Part shown: piece by piece, positions 21,156 to 32,026 of the stretch
Numbering within the stretch: the stretch's first letter is position 1
Layout: every line of letters begins with the position of its first letter
Origin: Paulinella micropora
Lineage: Eukaryota > Cercozoa > Imbricatea > Euglyphida > Paulinellidae
Length of the DNA stretch: 64,000 nt
NCBI GenBank assembly: GCA_019918135.1
Contig: WBZZ01005715.1
Coordinates: forward strand, 1 to 64,000
Direction: 5' to 3'
Notes under the pieces: generated by a model
The model's database searches: none
What the model saw: only the letters and a program-made list of their open reading frames with translations
Told to the model about the DNA's origin: nothing
Translations under genes and position numbers: made by a program

Positions 21156-21530
21156 ACATGTGAGCTGTGCTCACGACGTAAGTTTTTGAGGCAAGTTCAA
21201 GTTTTGTGGAGGGCCCCCGAGAGCTGGTTCAATTTCATTGGTAGCGAGTGAGTGTCGAGTGTGTCCTAGTAGAACTTGAATGGAACTTCAGGAAGTAACA
21301 TGATCATAGTGGCCGGCTAGTCAGAAAATCTGCATTGTAGATATCATAGTAATATGGGGAAAAAAGGAAGTTGGGCGGCGCAGTAGCCTGATAAGAGTCC
21401 AAACGTCAAATACTATGATTACTAGAGTCCAGGCTGTGGTACTAGAAAAACTACAGTGACTGTAAATAGGTTGGTCACTAGTACAAGGTTATGAAGATAC
21501 TTGAACTGGTTGGGTATTGGAGTAGTGTGC
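21156..21530. other. Unique 375-bp spacer between the facing ends of repeats P and P'
   Basis: No coding and no homology to the P repeats. It lies exactly between two outward-facing AGGCGCAGATAGGTAAATAT termini. It may be host DNA trapped between two head-to-head element-B insertions, or an internal unique segment of a larger element. Its palindromic copy is 26353-26727. Confidence 0.55.
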
Positions 21531-23168
21531 AGGCGCAGATAGGTAAATATGTGACCTTTTCTTATACCCCTATACACTGGCAGTGATGTATAGATGAGCT
21601 ATATCTCGTCAAGATATAGTTATATCCGTTTTTATTTATATACTTTTGAGCCGGTTGAAAACGATAATATTACGATTCATAGCCGGTACTACTTTTTTAA
21701 GCCGGGTAATATTATCGTTAGGGGTGACATTGGGGAATGGCTTTCTGTTTCCTTTTTGTTGCTTGGCTCTGACAGTCTCCTACATTTTCCGCCATACTGG
21801 TCCTCTCTTTGTAGAGGAGGAAGATTAGGTTATTTTCAGAGTGCTTTGGAATTGGATGGATAAACACCCCGGCTTGCATTAAATAATATCTTTTGAATAT
21901 AACCGACAAAAGTGGAGTCCCAGCCTAGATTTTATATCCTCCAAATTTCATTTCAGCAATTTGAAAAAATCCACTCCCCCAAGCAAAGGAAGAAGGAAAG
22001 GTAGTGGAGGAGTGTAGGAAAGGAGTTGGGGAGGTGTTAGGAGCTTGCAGTACACAAAAACAGCAGTGAAATCTTGCACAGAGGCCCACAAAGCGGCACG
22101 GCAAGACACTCGTTGTGTGTACAATTTTGACACCTGCAGTAGTGTGTTTGGAGAGTGTAAGGGTGCATAGAAAGTGTATTCAGTGAGGCAGAAACACTAT
22201 AGTGTACACTGAATCGATTGTCGATACATTGTCGAGTCTGAGGAGTGATTTATAGGCAACCTACAGGGAGTGGGAAGACCCCCCTGTCAGTTTCCTGTCA
22301 ACACTCCTACACTTATCCCTACACATACTCCTCACGAGGAGAATAACAAACAATTACACACTCTGACTCTAGTTTGTACTGCCACAAGCACGTAGCACAC
22401 ACAAACGTTGAAGAAACGTAAGAACGTGTGAAGAGGCAGAGAAAAACAGACAAGCGAAACACAGACAGAAACCTATTCAATTGGCACAAAACCTGTTTAT
22501 ACAAACAACACACATCCTAAGGTGGCCATCTCTTAGGGGGATGGTAGGCCAGTCTAACAAGACATAGGCCAGGGAATTTACGTGTGGATTGGACACAGGA
22601 GAGCCATAACGGAGGGTGTTTTTGGGACGATTTTTCTTCGTTCAAAACAAACAAAACACACATCTCACATCACACTCAAGCACTACAAACGTGTTGTGTG
22701 TCAAATAGGTCAGCAAGGACGAGAACTCGGATACCGAGCGGCTCCCAAGACATCAGCAGCAAGTGTGTGAAGAGTCAGCAGCACTCGGTACACACACACA
22801 CACACACACATACACACACACGAAAACACTCACAAACACCCCCCCCCCCCTAACTCAAAAAGGCAATGCTTCGGTTGGTTTTTGAGTTGGGAGAGAACCT
22901 TTTACGAAAGGAAAAGAACAGTGACCTATTGGGCTGAGCCCAGAAATGCTCATTGAAAACCTTTTGTACGTTCTCTATTGGGTACACCCAGGGGTGTATA
23001 GGTAGCAAATAGACTTGTTTGTGAACAACGAGTGTGGTGTGCATTGCCAGGGTGCACCAGCAAACGTCGACTGGCTTGCGAGTAATTCAGCAAGGCTTTC
23101 CCCTAGGAAAAGGGGGGAGGTGAGTACACTCATACCTTCAAGTTGACTGACAGTTGGTGTGTGTGTGG
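21531..23168. repeat. Long flanking repeat P' of element B, inverted and diverged relative to P
   Basis: Mirrors P block by block with clear divergence, so this inverted pair is older than the giant palindrome. It includes the CA microsatellite near 22793-22820 and a C-run near 22841. It stops at the palindrome core. Confidence 0.65.
22793..22820. repeat. CA-dinucleotide microsatellite
   Basis: A run of CA repeats with one TA interruption. Its length differs between the arms (partner near 25065-25092), which accounts for a small coordinate shift in the palindrome. Confidence 0.85.
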
Positions 23169-23199
23169 GGTTGGAGGACGCGAACGACCTGCAACCCAC

Positions 23200-23440
23200 A
23201 CTGAACACCAGAAGACTGCTAACAACAAGCTCGTGGAACGGGCACTAGACCGGCTAGACAAAGCCACAACATTCGACTTTGGCAGATATAACCCGCAAGT
23301 CAACATTGATTATGGCGAGGGTATTCTATTGTTGTTGGGTTACACTTGCTTGGACAGCACAGTTGGGCAGTTCAGCCTGACTGCAGCGGACACCAAACAA
23401 ATTTTAGCCAACAAAGCTAGTCGGTGGGCTTCTCAAGACT
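23200..23440 (+). pseudogene. Element B b1 C-terminal fragment in the palindrome core
   Basis: Plus-strand coding resembles the end of b1 (KTANNKLVERALDRLDKATTF) and continues with YGEGILLLLGYTCLDSTVGQ and about 25 further residues not seen in the arm copies. It is a fragment only. Confidence 0.55.
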
Positions 23441-23443
23441 TAC

Positions 23444-24584
23444 TTACCCACCGATGGTGGCTCTGCCATCACTGCCGTATGTGACTTGCACTTCATTCGC
23501 AATACGGATTCGTAAAATGTCGCTGATGGTCTGTGCTACTAGCTCACACATGGCACAAAAATTGCACCAGTATAGCTTGACAGCCGGATGGGGAGTGATT
23601 TTCTCCTCCACGGCTTTCCCACCTTTGACATATTTTTCGAAAACCATATTGGCTTTGAAGTATTTGAACGTCATTGCCATCTTTCCCACCCAGGTCCACT
23701 GTCCCTGTTCGAGTGTGTCGAGCAGTTCATTCAGGGTATCCCGAGCTTGGGCAGCTTGCGGTGTGTTGTCTCCTGAGGGGAGAAGGTGTTGTTTCCAGCT
23801 CTTGGTCTCAGATAGTGTTAGGTTCCAATGTTACGGCGACCGCATTCCCTATGTTTCGTGCTGACACGATGTTCCAAGCCTGTAGCTCAGAAATCAAGGC
23901 TAACAACCCTGCCGAGTTTGGCCAACGTGTGTCCGTGGGAAGTTCTTTATCTGCTTCAGCTGAGAATGGGAAGGTGAGAGCAGGTTGTTGATCCTTTTCG
24001 ACGAACAAGGTATTCAGCAAGGCTGGATACTTGTGGTGGTTGATTTGCCACGCTTCGTCTAAACGGGTATCTCTCATGGCTGCCAGAGCCCTGTATAGTT
24101 CAATGACGTGTTGGATGGTCATGGTCACCGTGCCGTTGGCCGTGAGGCTCGGGTTGTACTGATTCATCAGTCCGAGTGCCCCTTGTGTCGTGCCGTCATT
24201 ATACATGCACCTGTACCATTCCGCATCCTCTTATTTATTGTTAGGGAAGAGAGGTGTCGAGTTTTCATGGTAGTTTATCCCATGTTCCTTCTCGTCGAGA
24301 GGATTGCTTGGCCATCCCTCTGGAGGACCTCGGTATCGCTCCGCCACGACCTTAGTCTTAACTGAACGAGCAGGGATTATCAGCCCATTGTCAGGCCCTC
24401 TCCATGGGGAGCGAGGGATAGGATCCTCCTGCCCTCTACTTCCTCCCCTTGCAGGAGTGGTAAAGCCTTCGGCGCCTGAGGCGGGTGGATTGTTAGTGTC
24501 TGTGCCCTCAGACATGTCCAAACGAATTGCTGTGGTTGACTTCGTAGTGTAGCCTAACCACACATTGTCTGTTTTGACGTTCAT
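23444..24584 (-). pseudogene. Element B b1 gene, diverged core copy
   Basis: Homologous to b1 in the arms along its length: leader with RGPPEGWPSNPLDEKEHG, a helical core with WPNSAGLLALISELQAWN, and LYWCNFCAMCELVAQ. It differs at many amino acids, so it is a separate older copy. It is broken in about three places and ends inside the gene. Upstream it is continuous with repeat P''. Confidence 0.6.
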
Positions 24585-24716
24585 GGGCTTGAAACGAGCA
24601 GTGTCGTGTGTTTCTTGTGTAAGTGTGGTTTCGTGTTTGTTCTGCTTTTCTGTGTTGTGTTCGTTGTGTGATCAATGCTTGTGTCAAACACAACCCACGA
24701 CAATGCAACAACCAAC

Positions 24717-26352
24717 CCACACACACACCAACTGTCAGTCAACTTGAAGGTATGAGTGTACTCACCTCCCCCCTTTTCCTAGGGGAAAGCCTTGCTGAAT
24801 TACTCGCAAGCCAGTCGACGTTTGCTGGTGCACCCTGGCAATGCACACCACACTCGTTGTTCACAAACAAGTCTATTTGCTACCTATACACCCCTGGGTG
24901 TACCCAATAGAGAACGTACAAAAGGTTTTCAATGAGCATTTCTGGGCTCAGCCCAATAGGTCACTGTTCTTTTCCTTTCGTAAAAGGTTCTCTCCCAACT
25001 CAAAAACCAACCGAAGCATTGCCTTTTTGAGTTAGGGGGGGGGGGGTGTTTGTGAGTGTTTTCGTGTGTGTGTATGTGTGTGTGTGTGTGTGTACCGAGT
25101 GCTGCTGACTCTTCACACACTTGCTGCTGATGTCTTGGGAGCCGCTCGGTATCCGAGTTCTCGTCCTTGCTGACCTATTTGACACACAACACGTTTGTAG
25201 TGCTTGAGTGTGATGTGAGATGTGTGTTTTGTTTGTTTTGAACGAAGAAAAATCGTCCCAAAAACACCCTCCGTTATGGCTCTCCTGTGTCCAATCCACA
25301 CGTAAATTCCCTGGCCTATGTCTTGTTAGACTGGCCTACCACCCCCCTAAGAGATGGCCACCTTAGGATGTGTGTTGTTTGTATAAACAGGTTTTGTGCC
25401 AATTGAATAGGTTTCTGTCTGTGTTTCGCTTGTCTGTTTTTCTCTGCCTCTTCACACGTTCTTACGTTTCTTCAACGTTTGTGTGTGCTACGTGCTTGTG
25501 GCAGTACAAACTAGAGTCAGAGTGTGTAATTGTTTGTTATTCTCCTCGTGAGGAGTATGTGTAGGGATAAGTGTAGGAGTGTTGACAGGAAACTGACAGG
25601 GGGGTCTTCCCACTCCCTGTAGGTTGCCTATAAATCACTCCTCAGACTCGACAATGTGTCGACAATCGATTCAGTGTACACTATAGTGTTTCTGCCTCAC
25701 TGAATACACTTTCTATGCACCCTTACACTCTCCAAACACACTACTGCAGGTGTCAAAATTGTACACACAACGAGTGTCTTGCCGTGCCGCTTTGTGGGCC
25801 TCTGTGCAAGATTTCACTGCTGTTTTTGTGTACTGCAAGCTCCTAACACCTCCCCAACTCCTTTCCTACACTCCTCCACTACCTTTCCTTCTTCCTTTGC
25901 TTGGGGGAGTGGCTTTTTTCAAATTGCTGAAATGAAATTTAGAGGATATAAAATCTAGGCTGGGACTCCACTTTTGTCGGTTATATTCAAAAGATATTAT
26001 TTAATGCAAGCCGGGGTGTTTATCCATCCAATTCCAAAGCACTCTGAAAATAACCTAATCTTCCTCCTCTACAAAGAGAGGACCAGTATGGCGGAAAATG
26101 TAGGAGACTGTCAGAGCCAAGCAACAAAAAGGAAACAGAAAGCCATTCCCCAATGTCACCCCTAACGATAATATTACCCGGCTTAAAAAAGTAGTACCGG
26201 CTATGAATCGTAATATTATCGTTTTCAACCGGCTCAAAAGTATATAAATAAAAACGGATATAACTATATCTTGACGAGATATAGCTCATCTATACATCAC
26301 TGCCAGTGTATAGGGGTATAAGAAAAGGTCACATATTTACCTATCTGCGCCT
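24717..26352. repeat. Long flanking repeat P'' (right-arm copy of P')
   Basis: Mirror image of 21531-23168. Here it runs directly into the leader of the core b1 copy, which shows that P-type repeats are normally upstream of b1. Confidence 0.65.
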
Positions 26353-26727
26353 GCACACTACTCCAATACCCAACCAGTTCAAGTATCTTCATAACCTTGT
26401 ACTAGTGACCAACCTATCTACAGTCACTGTAGTTTTTCTAGTACCACAGCCTGGACTCTAGTAATCATAGTATTTGACGTTTGGACTCTTATCAGGCTAC
26501 TGCGCCGCCCAACTTCCTTTTTTCCCCATATTACTATGATATCTACAATGCCGATTTTCTGACTAGCCGGCCACTATGATCATGTTACTTCCTGAAGTTC
26601 CATTCAAGTTCTACTAGGACACACTCGACACTCACTCGCTACCAATGAAATTGAACCAGCTCTCGGGGGCCCTCCACAAAACTTGAACTTGCCTCAAAAA
26701 CTTACGTCGTGAGCACAGCTCACATGT
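26353..26727. other. Right-arm copy of the 375-bp unique spacer
   Basis: Mirror image of 21156-21530; no gene seen. Confidence 0.55.
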
Positions 26728-28492
26728 AGGCGCAGATAGGTAAATATGCGACCTTTTCTTATACCCCTATACACAGTGATATATAAAAGAGCTATAACTC
26801 GTAAAGATGTAGTTATATCCGTTTTTATTTATATACTTTTGAGCCGGTTTGAAAACGATAATATTATGATTCATAGCAGGAACTACTTTTTTAAGCCTGA
26901 TAATGTTATCGTTAGGGGTGACATAGGAAATTGCCTCTCTTTTTCCTTTTTGTTGCTTGGCTCTGACAGTCCCATACTGGTTTCCTCTCTTTGTAGAGGA
27001 GGAAGATTAGGTTATTTTCAGAGTGCTGTGGAATTGGATGGATAAATACCCCGGCTTGCATTAAATAATATCTTTTGAATATAACCTACAAAAGTGGAGT
27101 CCCAGCCTAGATTTTCGTATCCTCCAAATTTCATTTCAGCAATTTGAAAAAAGCCACTCCCCCAAGCAAAGAAAGAAGGAAAGGTAGTGAAGGAGTGTAG
27201 GAAAGGAGGTGGGGAGGTGTTAGGAGCTTGCAGTACACAAAAACAACAGTGAAATCTTGCACAGAGGCCCACAGAGCGGCACGGCAAGACACTCGTTGTG
27301 TGTACAGTTTTGACACCTACAGTTGTGAGTTTGGAGTGTGTAGGGGACATAAAAAGTGTACTCAGTGGGGCGGAATCACTGTCGTGCACACTGAATCGAT
27401 TGTCGACATATTGTCGGGTCTGGGGAGTGATTTATAGGCAACATACAGGGAGTGGAAAAGTCCCCCTGTCAGTTCCCTATCAATCCTCCTACACTCATCC
27501 CTACACACACTCCTCACGAGGAGAATAACAAAAAAACACACCCTCTAACTTTAGTTTGAACTGCCACAAGCACGTAAGACACACAAACGTTGAAGAAACG
27601 TACAAGCGTGTGAAGAGGCAGAAGAAAACAGACAGACGAAATACAGACATATTTAATAAACCTATTCATTTGGCATAAAACCTGTTTACACAAACGACAC
27701 ACATCCTACACCAAACAAGGTGGCCATCTCTTAGGGGGTGGTAGGCCAGTCAAACAAGACATAGGCCAAGGATAATACGTGTACAACTAACACAGGAGAG
27801 CCAAAAAGGAGTGTGATTTTTGGACGATTTTCATTTTCGTTCAACACAAACGAAACACACATCCCACATCACACTCAAGCACTACAAACGTGTTGTGTGG
27901 TGTCCAATAGGTCAACAAGGACAAGAACTCGGTTTCCGAGTAGCTCCACGACAATCGACAACAAGTGTGTGAAGAGTCTACAGCACTCGGTACATACACA
28001 ACACATACACTACAACACTCGCATTCTCACCCACCACACACAGACAGGCAAACGAACGCTTGTTGTAAGTGGGAAGAGACTATTTTTTGCAAAAGACAAC
28101 AGTAAACCATTGGGCTGAGCCCAAAGGAGATCATTGAAAGCCTTTGTGTCAATTCCTGTTGTGAAATCACAGGGGTGGTAGAGCCCAAAGGAGATCATTG
28201 AAAGCCTTTGTGTCAATTCCTGTTGTGACATCACAGGGGTGGTTACACAGTAGGTAGTTTGCTTTGTGAGTGTGAGTGTGGTGTGCATTGCCAGGGTGCA
28301 CACGTACGAATCGACTGGCTTGGTAGCAGAACACAGCAAGACTTCCCCCAGCAGCGGGGGTTGTAAAGTGTGTGTGTGGGTTGGTTGTTGTATTGTGTTG
28401 CGTTGTGCTTAACACAAGCATTGCTTACACAGTGAACACAACACAGGAAAACAAAACAAACACGACATCTCACTTACACAAACAACACACGA
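26728..28492. repeat. Right-arm copy of long flanking repeat P
   Basis: Mirror image of 19390-21155, upstream of the right-arm b1 gene. It contains a tandem 64-bp duplication near 28116-28243. The many short Cys-rich frames are not convincing proteins. Confidence 0.65.
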
Positions 28493-28579
28493 CACTGCTC
28501 GTTTCGACCCCACAAGGGGCACAATCCAAATTGCGTGACAGGCTCTAACACGAGATCATCCACCGCAATACGTTTAGAC

Positions 28580-29797
28580 ATGTCTACGGGAACGGACACA
28601 ACCGACCCACTCGCCTCAGGCGCAGGCTTTGCCACTCCAGCAAGGGGAGGAAGCAGAGGGCAGGAGCCTCAGACACCCATCCCTCGCTCCCCATGGAGGG
28701 GACCTGACAATGGACTGGTGATACCACCTCGTACTGTTAAGTTCAGGATTATAGAGGATCGATACCGAGGTCCGCCAGAGGGGTGGCCGGGCACCCCCCT
28801 TGACGAGAAAGAACATGGAACTAACTACCATGAGAACTCACAACCTCTCTTTCCAAATAATAAGTACGAGGAGGCAGATTGGTACAGGAGCATGTACAAT
28901 GACGGCACAACTCAAGCGGCACAACCTCACTGCACATGGCACCTCGACCATACAGCACGTCGTCGACTTATACAGGGCTCTAGCAGCAGTAGTACTACGA
29001 GATACGTTGCTAGATGAAGCGTGGCAAATCAACCACCAAAAGTACCCTACATTAGTCAACACTTTATTGTTGAGAAGGATCAACAACCCTCACTCACCTT
29101 GCCATACACAGCAGCCACAGACAAAGAACTTGCTACTGACACCCGTTGGCCGAACTCGGCAGGGTTGCTATCCTTGATCTCCGAGCTGCAGGCTTGGAAT
29201 ATAGTCTCAGCGAGAAACTTAGGGGCTGCGGTTGCAATATGGAACCTAACCCTAGTATCGGAGACAAAGAGCTGGAAGCAACACCTTCTCCCACCGGGAG
29301 ACAACACTCCACAAGGCCAACAAGCCAAAGACACACTCAATGACCTGCTCGATACAATCGAACAGAATCAGTGGACATGGGTGGGCAGAATGGCAATCAA
29401 GTTTAAGTACTTCAAGGCCAACATGGTTTTCGAAAAATATGTCCGAAGTGGGAAGGCGGTGGAGTCGAAAGTCACTCCACACCCAGCGGTCAAGCTATAC
29501 TGGTGCAACTTTTGCGCCATGTGTGAGCTTGTCGCACAAACCATCAGCGACATTCTTCGAATCCGTCTGGCAAACGAGGTACACGTTACATACGGTGGGG
29601 ATGGAAGACCCACCATCGTTCCAGAAGGAACGACGTTCATATTCTTCCACAAAACGCTTGTTGTTCCGCCTCCGGGCAACAGTGTGGGTGGGGGACACAA
29701 CCGAACTCCAACCACCACTGAACAGCAGAAGACTGCTAATAACAAGCTAGTCGAACAAGCACTGGCTCGACTGGACAAAGCCACAACATTCGACTAA
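28580..29797 (+). pseudogene. Element B protein b1, unknown, possibly a structural or Gag-like protein
   Basis: From ATG 28580 the protein has a Gly/Pro-rich polar leader with RGPPEGWPGTPLDEKEHG. A long helical core follows with WPNSAGLLSLISELQAW, GRMAIKFKYFKANMVFEKYV and a Cys-containing LYWCNFCAMCELVAQTISD. I do not recognise the family. A helical core next to a low-complexity protein and a zinc-finger protein suggests a Gag-like or nucleocapsid function, but this is inference. At least four related copies exist in this window. The copy is broken by about one or two interruptions. Confidence 0.5.
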
Positions 29798-29918
29798 GGC
29801 AAGTATAACCCGCAAGCCAATATTGAGTATGGTGAGGGTATCTTGCTACTGTTGGGCTACACTTGTTTAGATAGCACGGTTGGGCAGATTAATCCAGTCG
29901 GGAAACTTGCTGACTCCC

Positions 29919-30674
29919 ATGAGACCTCACTACCTGCTGGAACAGTTCGTCAAAGGTGCGAATTGGGGATACATGTGCGATCCCGACATTGTCGCGGACC
30001 CTGTGTCAGCTATGGCACAACGCATGTGGGACGCGAATGTCTCCCATAACGAAATAGTCGACCTCCCACAAAAACTCATCACACCCCTGGTTCGGGCTGA
30101 CTTGGCGACATTGTTGATAGCGGTGCTCAAGGGCATAGCTAGAGCAACGACCCAAAAAGGCCGAACAGGAGAGGCATACATTCGACAGGTCGTGTCGCAA
30201 GCACAAGACGCCGATGACAAGACATTCACGCTTCAAAGCTTTCGTGTCAATCGGTTGGTCGAAGTATCCAAGTGGGATAACACATTTGTGGATAAGATAT
30301 TCGGTCTCGCGAGCAATCAGGACGAACGCCTGCGAAAGGCAACACTCCTACTGCAAGCAATGCAATCTGTGGGCCTTTCGTTGCCGGATCACCAATCCAA
30401 GGCAAACGAACCCCAGTTTGATATTTTGACCTTTGTCACATCCAGCTCGTGGGGGGATCACTCGTATACGGGGTCCAGCCCCTATCAGCAATCCTCTTCG
30501 AGCTCGTCCAGCCCATACTGGTCATCATCATCGAGCTCGTCGAGCTCTTCGAACCCATATTGGGGACAAAGCTCGTCGAACCCATACGCATCCACATCAT
30601 CCCCAGTGGGGGGTAGCCCCAATCCATATACTCAACAACCCACTTCAGGATTTCATTCTCCGCCTCCGGTGTGA
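29919..30674 (+). CDS. Element B protein b2: helical domain with Ser/Tyr/Pro-rich tail
   Basis: From ATG 29919 the protein has about 175 residues of mostly helical character (HYLLEQFVKGANWGY, NEIVDLPQKLITPLVRADL, QDERLRKATLLLQAMQ). A prion-like tail of about 75 residues follows, made of Ser runs with PYW, NPYWGQ and NPYTQQP motifs. Such tails often drive condensation or coat assembly. A diverged homologue lies at 8390-9130. It lies downstream of b1 and overlaps the beginning of the b3 frame. The family is not recognised. It might be the C-terminal continuation of b1, which I cannot decide. Confidence 0.5.
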   Translation: MRPHYLLEQFVKGANWGYMCDPDIVADPVSAMAQRMWDANVSHNEIVDLPQKLITPLVRADLATLLIAVLKGIARATTQKGRTGEAYIRQVVSQAQDADDKTFTLQSFRVNRLVEVSKWDNTFVDKIFGLASNQDERLRKATLLLQAMQSVGLSLPDHQSKANEPQFDILTFVTSSSWGDHSYTGSSPYQQSSSSSSSPYWSSSSSSSSSSNPYWGQSSSNPYASTSSPVGGSPNPYTQQPTSGFHSPPPV

Positions 30675-30712
30675 CATCGCCGCCTCACACCTATCAACCA
30701 CCACAGTTCACT

Positions 30713-31087
30713 ATGCCCATATACATGCCACCTCCCATGCTACCCCCCATATTACCTCCCGCACCGCTGGCAAGTCAGACACAAGGGGCTCCGCCCTCAC
30801 GTCAGCCTGCGGGGAAGAAGAAGAAAACACGACCCATCGCACGCCAGACCAATCAACCTCTCAGTGGCATGCCCATCGATCAGGGTCCGGCTAATTGTCC
30901 ATATGTGATACAACGGTTAGACAGACGTCGACTGGGCACCGCACCAGCGGTCAAGTCTAACACCCTTTGCGACTATTACCACCACGCTCTTGCTTTCAAC
31001 GGCATAGCGGACCGTCGATTCTGGGTATGGCCTTGCCTCATGGGTGAGTCGTGTCAACGATGGCACACACCCCACAACATCCAATAG
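30713..31087 (+). CDS. Element B protein b3: Pro/Met-rich with CCCH-like motif
   Basis: The protein starts with a Pro/Met-rich stretch (MPIYMPPPMLPPILPP), has a basic GKKKKTRPIARQ segment, and ends with a Cys/His cluster containing C-x5-C-x3-H (WPCLMGESCQRWH). The C-x3-H end resembles the CCCH-like segment of the element A gag and of RNA-binding zinc fingers. It overlaps b4 at its 3' end. An upstream in-frame extension to about 30671 is possible. RNA or DNA binding is inferred. Confidence 0.45.
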   Translation: MPIYMPPPMLPPILPPAPLASQTQGAPPSRQPAGKKKKTRPIARQTNQPLSGMPIDQGPANCPYVIQRLDRRRLGTAPAVKSNTLCDYYHHALAFNGIADRRFWVWPCLMGESCQRWHTPHNIQ

Positions 31088-31923
31088 CGATGAAAAGGTA
31101 CATACGCCGATACAAGGCGGGAGAGTCGAAGGTCAGAAGGCCGGAAGATGGTGATTGGGTGCCCTGTCCAAAACAGCAGGCACACATGAACCTCCCATTT
31201 CCGGACGTGGATGAACACGGATGGGTCTCGCTGATGCCAAACGGGCACGTGGGGAGTTGGTGCGCCGCCTTCGATGCGGAGGCCGACATGCTCAAGAGCC
31301 CATTTCCGATGGCGGACAAGTTTGCGGCATACATGCCAGGGCAGGAGACACTCCTGACCCAGACGGGTACGCCCGCCGCACGCAAACGCAAACGCAAACG
31401 CTCACAACACGTCACGTGTGGTGTGCAGGCCAAGGCCAGCAAGCAGGACAGAAGTCCTCCAAGAAACGCAAGTGGAAGAGCTAGACGATCAGAGAGGACA
31501 CACCTCGTGCACAAGTTCCTGAACACTACTTTCGACTTCAACGCCAAGTCGCTGCCGCGCCTCATCAGCGACGTGGTGCGCAAGAGCGCACACACCTGCT
31601 TCGACTGCTGCCAGAGAAAGACCATCGAAGGCTACTGCAACTACTGCTTTGTGCATCACAACCGCCACCGTCTGATTACGCCCTTTGCCGCGTGCAGACG
31701 TATGGGGCGGACGTCTTTCCCCGTGCCCAGGACTACACGAGACCCTATCGTGGCTTTGTCGTATATACCGGCTTACCGCTTCCGGCAAGCATATGAGGAC
31801 GCGGGCTGGCCGGTAGTGGAAGCTGGCAAGTGGACCAGTTACCTGTGGCTGGCCGGAGCCGAAGAAACGGCTGCCCGTTTTCTGCCTCGTTTCCACAAGG
31901 CGCTGTACATTACGGATTTTTAA
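31060..31923 (+). CDS. Protein b4: basic tract and paired CxxC motifs
   Basis: About 287 residues from ATG 31060. A Lys/Arg repeat (ARKRKRKRS, about residue 110) looks like a nuclear localisation signal. The second half has CFDCCQRKTIEGYCNYC, a probable zinc site, followed by a folded-looking C-terminus ending LYITDF. From about 31500 onward the GC-rich codon use resembles element C rather than element B. The open frame may therefore fuse element-B sequence to an element-C gene; this is inference. The function is unknown. Confidence 0.45.
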   Translation: MAHTPQHPIAMKRYIRRYKAGESKVRRPEDGDWVPCPKQQAHMNLPFPDVDEHGWVSLMPNGHVGSWCAAFDAEADMLKSPFPMADKFAAYMPGQETLLTQTGTPAARKRKRKRSQHVTCGVQAKASKQDRSPPRNASGRARRSERTHLVHKFLNTTFDFNAKSLPRLISDVVRKSAHTCFDCCQRKTIEGYCNYCFVHHNRHRLITPFAACRRMGRTSFPVPRTTRDPIVALSYIPAYRFRQAYEDAGWPVVEAGKWTSYLWLAGAEETAARFLPRFHKALYITDF

Positions 31924-32026
31924 ATCTTCTTCTACCAATCTTTTTAATTAAAAGCGAAATGCTCTGGGAAGCTGCCAAGTTCATTTTCTTCTTGCCTGTC
32001 CTGTTCTTCGTAAGTCAGAATAGGGG

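Larger units (their letters stand above)
15035..23168. repeat. Left arm of a giant palindrome
   Basis: Every recognisable feature in this arm recurs in inverted order in 24717-32847, and paired coordinates sum to 47882-47885 across the whole length. That constant means only a few single-base length differences over about 8.13 kb. Comparing translated frames shows about eight amino-acid differences, so the arms are nearly identical. The outer boundary lies at a TGACTTGAAATACG shared by both arms. Confidence 0.9.
23169..24716. repeat. Asymmetric core of the palindrome
   Basis: This 1.55-kb unique core is made of another, more divergent element-B copy: a minus-strand b1 segment (23444-24584), its leader up to 24716, and a short plus-strand b1 piece (about 23200-23440). 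The core abuts both arms within CA/TG-rich sequence. Confidence 0.8.

Noticed and set aside
19390-23168. Many short Cys-rich open frames in the long repeats
   Set aside because: They occur on both strands, are not conserved between P and P' as proteins, and follow TG/CA-rich composition.
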